Source of the DNA: CAITZA01 sp937915285 | Lineage (GTDB): Bacteria > Desulfobacterota > Desulfomonilia > Desulfomonilales > Desulfomonilaceae | DNA length: 19,075 bases | Reading direction: 5' to 3' | Assembly: GCA_036821825.1 (NCBI GenBank) | Contig: DAISIV010000059.1 | Location: forward strand, 1-19,075 | Shown here: positions 14,672 through 19,075 of the stretch, piece after piece | Position numbering within the stretch: position 1 is the stretch's first letter | Layout of the letters: every line of letters starts with the position of its first letter | Made by a program: the position numbers and the translations under genes | Notes under the pieces: model-generated | Told to the model about the DNA's origin: nothing | The model's input: the letters and a program-made list of their open reading frames with translations, nothing else | Database searches by the model: none

Positions 14672-16615
14672 ATGAAACTGCTAAAGATCATTCTTGTCTT
14701 GACTGTCTTGTCGTCCATCACTATTTCTGCGGGGCATGGTGCGCCAACTGAAACAGACATCAGTCTGGTTCCGCAAGACAATGCTATCACTTCAGGCGTG
14801 GTTGAACTCTATCCGGAATGGTGGGGATCAAAGCCATCTATTGAAGCTCTGGTCGAATGCAAAGGATCTCCCCGATGCGTGTCATGTCACCAGGATAATT
14901 CACGAATGGACCCTTCGCACGCCATTTCATGCGATAAATGCCACGGCGGTGACATAAGCGCAGATGTCAAGGAACAGGCGCACAAAGGACTTATACCGGA
15001 CCCTGGATCACTGTGTGTCGTTGATAATACATGTGGAAAATGTCACCCGGAAGTGACGCACAAGGTTAAACGATCGCCCATGGCTTTGTCTCCCAGGATG
15101 ATCAACCAAACCTTGTTCGCTTTTGGGGCAAAGGAGTGCTCAAAACCCTTCTATGCCACTGTGAGCGAATTCAACCTAACCGAGGCGCCAGATCCGTCAT
15201 CTTTCTTGAGTACAATTCAAGAGTCGGCTTCATCTGCTGAGGGAATGGAAAAAGGGGAGCAAATTTCCATCAACCTGGGCGCTGACCTACTGCGCAGGTC
15301 CTGTCTGCGGTGTCACCTTCACACCAAGGGTTCCAATCGCCCTGGAGAGAGCAAAGGCAAGGGATGCTCAGCCTGTCACATTGCCTACTCCAACACCAGC
15401 GCCGGAAAACCTTCTTATCACGCCATTGTGAGAAACGTGGGTGTGACAGCGTGTCTCAAATGTCACAATTCAAACCACGTGGGCTCTGATTTCGTTGGCC
15501 TTTATGAAAAGGACCATAATCGCGGATTCAAGTCGCCAATTGTTGGCGGACATCAGGCCCCAACCATTTATGGTTCGGAGCAACACAGGCTGAGCCCGGA
15601 TACCCACTTCAGGGCTTCAATGGGTTGTGCGGATTGCCACACCCTTGACGAGATACACGGAACAGGAAAACCTCCAGAAGGGCTTACAAAAAATGTCAGG
15701 ATTACTTGCAGCGGCTGTCATGTTGATGGCAATCACCCCTCGGTGCTTTCAGACGTTGCAGGAAACCTTATTTTGATGGGGAAAAAAGAGAGGCATATCC
15801 CGAAATGGAATGCCGAAATTATGGCTCACAGTATCAAAGCCCATTCCGGGAAGCTTACCTGTTCAGCTTGTCATGCGGCATGGTCTTTTCAGGACTATGG
15901 CCTCAATTTGATGCTCGATGAGAGGCCGGAATATTGGAAGTGGTCTATCAACGCGTCGCAGAATGACCCTCAGGCGCAGGCGCTTATCAAGCGTTACGCC
16001 GGAGCATTTGCAGAACTCATTCCACCTAAAGAGGGAAGAACACCCAACCTACCGGAGGATGACTGGAAGCCACCCTATTCTTTTGATTGGCTGAACAATC
16101 GTTCCCGAATAGGAGTCTGGTACAGGGGTTGGATACTGCGAAGGTGGTCAAATCCTCCACTCGGTCTTGATTCCAAAGGCATGGTCACGGTTTTGAGGCC
16201 AATGTATCAGTATGTAATATCGTATGTGGACAGGAATGACTTGGCCGTTTGGGACAGGGTTGTTCCTGACACAGGCGAAAAACGCCCTGCTTTCATAGTT
16301 AACCCTTATACCCCTCACACGACCTCAAAGCTGGGAAGAAGTTGCCATGATTGCCACGGTAGTTCAAAGGCTGCAGGCATGGGGGAAACCCTCAAAGGAA
16401 TTGAGAAGCCTGCCATATATCCTCTGATGCAAGCCGAAAGCCTTGTCCCGGGAAAACTTTTCAGGTGGGATTCATTCATGGACGATCAGGGTAGACCGAC
16501 GCAGTTCAGTCTGCATGAAGCGCCTGCAGGCCCCCTACCAAAAGAAGTGGTGGATAAATTAACCAACCCTTCCGTCAGACATAAATACCAATGGTCACAG
16601 GAACTTATACAATAG
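14672..16615 (+). CDS. Secreted decahaem cytochrome c
   Basis: This 647-residue exported electron-transfer protein has ten covalent haem sites of the form CxxCH. They start at Cys69, 87, 121, 211, 232, 261, 319, 346, 397 and 558. The signal peptide is residues 1-23 (K2, K5, hydrophobic core, cut near A-G-H-G-A). Nine haems cluster in residues 69-401. Then comes a stretch of about 155 residues rich in Trp and Tyr without haem, then the last site C-H-D-C-H near 558. The layout does not match NrfA (no CxxCK), hydroxylamine oxidoreductase or OmcS as I recall them, so partner and substrate are unknown. It could be periplasmic or outer-membrane linked. The ribosome binding site is weak. Needs the Ccm cytochrome maturation system, not seen here. 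Confidence 0.95.
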   Translation: MKLLKIILVLTVLSSITISAGHGAPTETDISLVPQDNAITSGVVELYPEWWGSKPSIEALVECKGSPRCVSCHQDNSRMDPSHAISCDKCHGGDISADVKEQAHKGLIPDPGSLCVVDNTCGKCHPEVTHKVKRSPMALSPRMINQTLFAFGAKECSKPFYATVSEFNLTEAPDPSSFLSTIQESASSAEGMEKGEQISINLGADLLRRSCLRCHLHTKGSNRPGESKGKGCSACHIAYSNTSAGKPSYHAIVRNVGVTACLKCHNSNHVGSDFVGLYEKDHNRGFKSPIVGGHQAPTIYGSEQHRLSPDTHFRASMGCADCHTLDEIHGTGKPPEGLTKNVRITCSGCHVDGNHPSVLSDVAGNLILMGKKERHIPKWNAEIMAHSIKAHSGKLTCSACHAAWSFQDYGLNLMLDERPEYWKWSINASQNDPQAQALIKRYAGAFAELIPPKEGRTPNLPEDDWKPPYSFDWLNNRSRIGVWYRGWILRRWSNPPLGLDSKGMVTVLRPMYQYVISYVDRNDLAVWDRVVPDTGEKRPAFIVNPYTPHTTSKLGRSCHDCHGSSKAAGMGETLKGIEKPAIYPLMQAESLVPGKLFRWDSFMDDQGRPTQFSLHEAPAGPLPKEVVDKLTNPSVRHKYQWSQELIQ

Positions 16616-16672
16616 AGCAACTTAGTCTGGAACTCAAGGGCTGTTCATTTATTCAGCTCCTTAAGCTCTGGC

Positions 16673-16701
16673 TTGACTGTTGAATTTTCCAATTATAAAG
16701 T
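16673..16701 (+). promoter_or_regulatory. Candidate promoter for gatCAB
   Basis: TTGACT (16673-16678) is followed by TATAAA (16694-16699, spacing 15) or TAAAGT (16696-16701, spacing 17). Either places the start of transcription near 16706, about 45 bases before the gatC start codon. It lies in the 135-base gap after the cytochrome gene. Confidence 0.4.
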
Positions 16702-16750
16702 TGAAGTTTTAAAATAGGATGAAAATAACTCACCAGATTAGAGGCTAACT

Positions 16751-17038
16751 GTGAAAATAACCCCGGAACAGGTCGATTATGTGGCTGTATTAGGTAGACT
16801 TCACCTGACGCAGGAAGAGAAGGCCAAATACTTGAGCCAGCTCGATGATATTTTAAAATACATGGACACTCTGGCAGAAGTGGATACCGAAAATGTCCAA
16901 CCTATGGCCAGTCCTGTGGAATTGTTCAATCCATTGAGGGATGACGTGGTCAAACCCTCTTTGCCCATTGAGGCGGCCCTTTCAAATGCTCCATCAATTG
17001 AAGGCACGTCTTTCAAGGTACCCAAAATCATAGAATAA
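16751..17038 (+). CDS. gatC: Asp-tRNA(Asn)/Glu-tRNA(Gln) amidotransferase subunit C
   Basis: This 95-residue GatC belts GatA and GatB together in the transamidosome. The typical N-terminus (I-T-P-E-Q-V-D-Y-V-A), the L-D-D-I-L-K-Y-M-D-T-L helix and the V-x-P-M-A-S-P motif followed by L-R-D-D are all present, and the length is normal. The start is GTG with GAGG six bases upstream. It is first in a gatC-gatA-gatB operon, with gatA 44 bases downstream. Confidence 0.97.
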   Translation: MKITPEQVDYVAVLGRLHLTQEEKAKYLSQLDDILKYMDTLAEVDTENVQPMASPVELFNPLRDDVVKPSLPIEAALSNAPSIEGTSFKVPKIIE

Positions 17039-17082
17039 AAACGATAAACTCTCGAAACTGTCTTGTAGAAAGGGAGAATCCT

Positions 17083-18552
17083 TTGTCTGACCTTTTCAGT
17101 AAATCCGCACATGAATTGATGAGTTTGCTTAGGCAGGGAAAAACATCTTCGGTGGAGATAACACAATCTGTTCTTGATCGCATCAAAGAGGTTGAACCTG
17201 ACGTCAGGGCGTTTGTAAGCCTGGATGAGGAGGCAGCCCTGGAGTCTGCCCGCCGAGCTGATAGTCTCCTGGCGTCCGGCGCGTCTTCTCCCCTGACTGG
17301 CATACCAATAGCCATAAAAGATAACATGTGTTTTAAAGGACGAAGAACTACATGCGGCTCAAAAATACTTGAGAATTTCAAACCGCCCTATAATGCTACG
17401 GTAGTGGAAAAGCTCGAACGTGAAGGTATGGTAATCCTGGGCAGCGCAAACATGGATGAATTTGCGATGGGGTCTTCAACTGAGACATCCCACTGGGGTC
17501 CCACGAGAAACCCCTGGGGGTTGGACCTTACGCCGGGCGGCTCAAGCGGAGGTTCGGCTGCTTCTGTCGCAGCCTGCGAAACAACTGTTTCCCTAGGTTC
17601 GGATACCGGTGGATCTATAAGACTTCCTGCATCTTATTGCGGGGTTTCAGGCATGAAACCGACTTATGGATCAGTGTCTAGGTTCGGTCTTGTGGCATAC
17701 GCCTCGAGCCTGGACCAGATAGGCCCGTTTGCGCGGGATGTAAATGATATAGCCTTACTTCTAAATCTCATCTGCGGGCATGACCCTATGGATTCGACGT
17801 CAGCTCCGGTGAATCACCCGGACTTCACAGCCTTCCTGAACACATCGGTGGAAGGAATGACCATCGGGGCTCCTTCCCAGTTTCTCGAAAAAATAGAAAA
17901 CCGGGATGTGGAAAATGTGCTGGCTGATGCAAAAAGGGTTTTTGAGGACCTAGGGGTAAAATTCATCGAGCTTTCACTTCCACATCTAGATTACGGTATT
18001 GCCGCATATTATGTGATAGCGCCTTGTGAAGCCTCGTCAAACCTGGCTCGCTATGATGGTGTAAAGTATGGTTTCAGAGCCCCGGATGTAGAGGGTATGA
18101 TTGACATGTATTGTAAATCCAGGGCCGCAGGATTTGGCCAAGAAGTCAAACGACGCATCATGCTAGGAACCTATGCCCTATCTTCCGGATACTATGACGC
18201 CTACTACCTGAAGGCTGCCAAAATACGAACTCTAATAACCGAGGACTTCAAGAAGGCTTTCGAATCCTGTGACGCTATCCTCTGCCCCACAGCGCCGGCG
18301 CCTGCTTTCAGGATTGGAGAAAAGATTGATGACCCGATGCAGATGTATCTAACCGATGTTTTCACAATCCCTGTAAACATGGCGGGCTTGCCTGGGATTT
18401 CCATACCAGGGGGCTTATCCTCTGAAGGGCTGCCCATCGGCATCCAGCTCATAGCGTCGCACTTTAAGGAATCCAAACTCATACAATTATCGTCTGCCTT
18501 CCAGAACTGTGCCAAGCGCCACCTCGCCAGGCCATCGCTGAAGGTTAACTGA
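17083..18552 (+). CDS. gatA: Asp-tRNA(Asn)/Glu-tRNA(Gln) amidotransferase subunit A
   Basis: This 489-residue amidase releases ammonia from glutamine and passes it to GatB, which amidates mischarged Glu-tRNA(Gln) or Asp-tRNA(Asn). The amidase-signature triad sits at Lys79 (A-I-K-D-N), Ser154 (P-G-G-S-S-G-G-S) and Ser178 (D-T-G-G-S-I-R), the same numbers as recalled for the Staphylococcus aureus enzyme. Full length and intact. The start is TTG, preceded by GGGAG at a normal distance. No ATG in the right place exists before the conserved N-terminal helix. gatB begins only seven bases after the stop codon, with its ribosome site overlapping the gatA stop. Confidence 0.98.
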   Translation: MSDLFSKSAHELMSLLRQGKTSSVEITQSVLDRIKEVEPDVRAFVSLDEEAALESARRADSLLASGASSPLTGIPIAIKDNMCFKGRRTTCGSKILENFKPPYNATVVEKLEREGMVILGSANMDEFAMGSSTETSHWGPTRNPWGLDLTPGGSSGGSAASVAACETTVSLGSDTGGSIRLPASYCGVSGMKPTYGSVSRFGLVAYASSLDQIGPFARDVNDIALLLNLICGHDPMDSTSAPVNHPDFTAFLNTSVEGMTIGAPSQFLEKIENRDVENVLADAKRVFEDLGVKFIELSLPHLDYGIAAYYVIAPCEASSNLARYDGVKYGFRAPDVEGMIDMYCKSRAAGFGQEVKRRIMLGTYALSSGYYDAYYLKAAKIRTLITEDFKKAFESCDAILCPTAPAPAFRIGEKIDDPMQMYLTDVFTIPVNMAGLPGISIPGGLSSEGLPIGIQLIASHFKESKLIQLSSAFQNCAKRHLARPSLKVN

Positions 18553-18559
18553 GGGGACT

Positions 18560-19075
18560 ATGGAATACGAAGCTGTTATAGGACTGGAGATTCACGCTCA
18601 ATTACTCACGGATTCTAAGGCCTTTTGTTCGTGCTCGACTAGGTTTGGGGCGCAGCCCAACATGAACACATGTCCGATTTGTCAGGGCATGCCCGGAACT
18701 CTGCCGGTATTCAACCGAAAGGCTCTTGAATTCACGATCAAGATGGCCCTAGCGTGCAATTGCCGGATTAATGAATTCAGCAGGTTTGCCCGAAAAAACT
18801 ATTATTATCCGGATTTGCCCAAGAACTACCAAATATCCCAGTATGAACTGCCTATTTCAGAGCATGGCTGGGTGATGGTGGAAACAGAGAGCGGTCAGAG
18901 AAAAATCGGAATTACCAGGATTCACATGGAAGAGGATGCGGGAAAACTTGTTCATGACGAATTCAAGCCTGTTTCCTACGTTGATCTCAACAGAACCGGC
19001 GTACCGCTGATTGAAATCGTTTCAGAACCGGATATGAGGTCACCTGAGGAAGCCGCGAGTTATTTGAAAACGCTT
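18560..19075 (+). CDS. gatB: Asp-tRNA(Asn)/Glu-tRNA(Gln) amidotransferase subunit B (partial, runs off the right edge)
   Basis: The first 172 residues of GatB are visible, and the frame stays open at the window end, while full-length proteins have about 480 residues. GatB phosphorylates and amidates the aminoacyl-tRNA. The N-terminus V-I-G-L-E-I-H-A-Q-L (6-15) is diagnostic. The zinc cysteines C23, C25, C38 and C41 follow, the last pair in C-P-I-C-Q-G-M-P-G. The N-Y-Y-Y-P-D-L-P-K-N-Y-Q-I-S-Q-Y stretch, the R-I-H-M-E-E-D-A-G-K motif, and D-L-N-R-T-G-V-P-L-I-E-I-V-S are intact. The ATG is preceded by GAGGGG, which overlaps the gatA stop codon and suggests translational coupling. Confidence 0.98.
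   Translation, partial: MEYEAVIGLEIHAQLLTDSKAFCSCSTRFGAQPNMNTCPICQGMPGTLPVFNRKALEFTIKMALACNCRINEFSRFARKNYYYPDLPKNYQISQYELPISEHGWVMVETESGQRKIGITRIHMEEDAGKLVHDEFKPVSYVDLNRTGVPLIEIVSEPDMRSPEEAASYLKTL

Noticed and set aside
16636..16662. Hairpin after the cytochrome gene (AAGGGCTG with CAGC, a bulged T and CCTT).
   Set aside because: The loop is 10 bases, the stem is interrupted, and no T run follows, so it is not a convincing terminator.

Overview
The window looks like a chromosomal segment of a Gram-negative anaerobe, most likely of the Desulfobacterota (former Deltaproteobacteria, such as a Desulfomonile- or Syntrophobacter-like lineage). The hints are a secreted ten-haem cytochrome c, lipopolysaccharide (Kdo-type) genes, a GatCAB amidotransferase, lipoproteins, and frequent GTG/TTG starts behind AGGAGG-type ribosome binding sites. 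The organism is inferred from gene content only. I see no tRNA, rRNA, CRISPR array or insertion sequence.

Layout. Bases 1-705 hold no convincing large gene, but they contain a good sigma-70 promoter behind an A/T-rich tract, followed by several hairpins and a C-rich stretch. This is a candidate structured RNA locus, with a possible 29-residue membrane peptide after it. From 706 to 8504 nine genes run on the minus strand. In transcription order they are: an iron-dependent alcohol dehydrogenase, a DegT-family aminotransferase and a KdsB-type cytidylyltransferase; infA; a PhnP-like metallo-beta-lactamase-fold hydrolase; a carboxymuconolactone decarboxylase-like protein; an M48 metalloprotease lipoprotein; thpR (ligT family); and an L,D-transpeptidase. 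The gene ffh diverges at 8655 and is followed by a small membrane protein that ends in a strong bidirectional terminator. A divergent PEP carboxykinase-family protein converges on that terminator from the minus strand. From 12981 everything is on the plus strand: a lipoprotein, a Cys-rich secreted protein, a ten-haem cytochrome c, then gatC, gatA and gatB, the last cut by the window edge.

How the genes work together. The first three minus-strand genes match the three steps that convert Kdo into CMP-8-amino-8-deoxy-Kdo (Kdo8N): oxidation at C8, transamination, and CMP activation. This pathway is known from Shewanella. It would give the lipopolysaccharide inner core an amino sugar in place of Kdo, and it is the best-supported system here. 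The M48 lipoprotein and L,D-transpeptidase also act in the envelope. The lipoprotein, Cys-rich protein and decahaem cytochrome form an exported set of unknown purpose. gatCAB makes Gln-tRNA and/or Asn-tRNA by transamidation, and ffh and infA are core translation and secretion genes.
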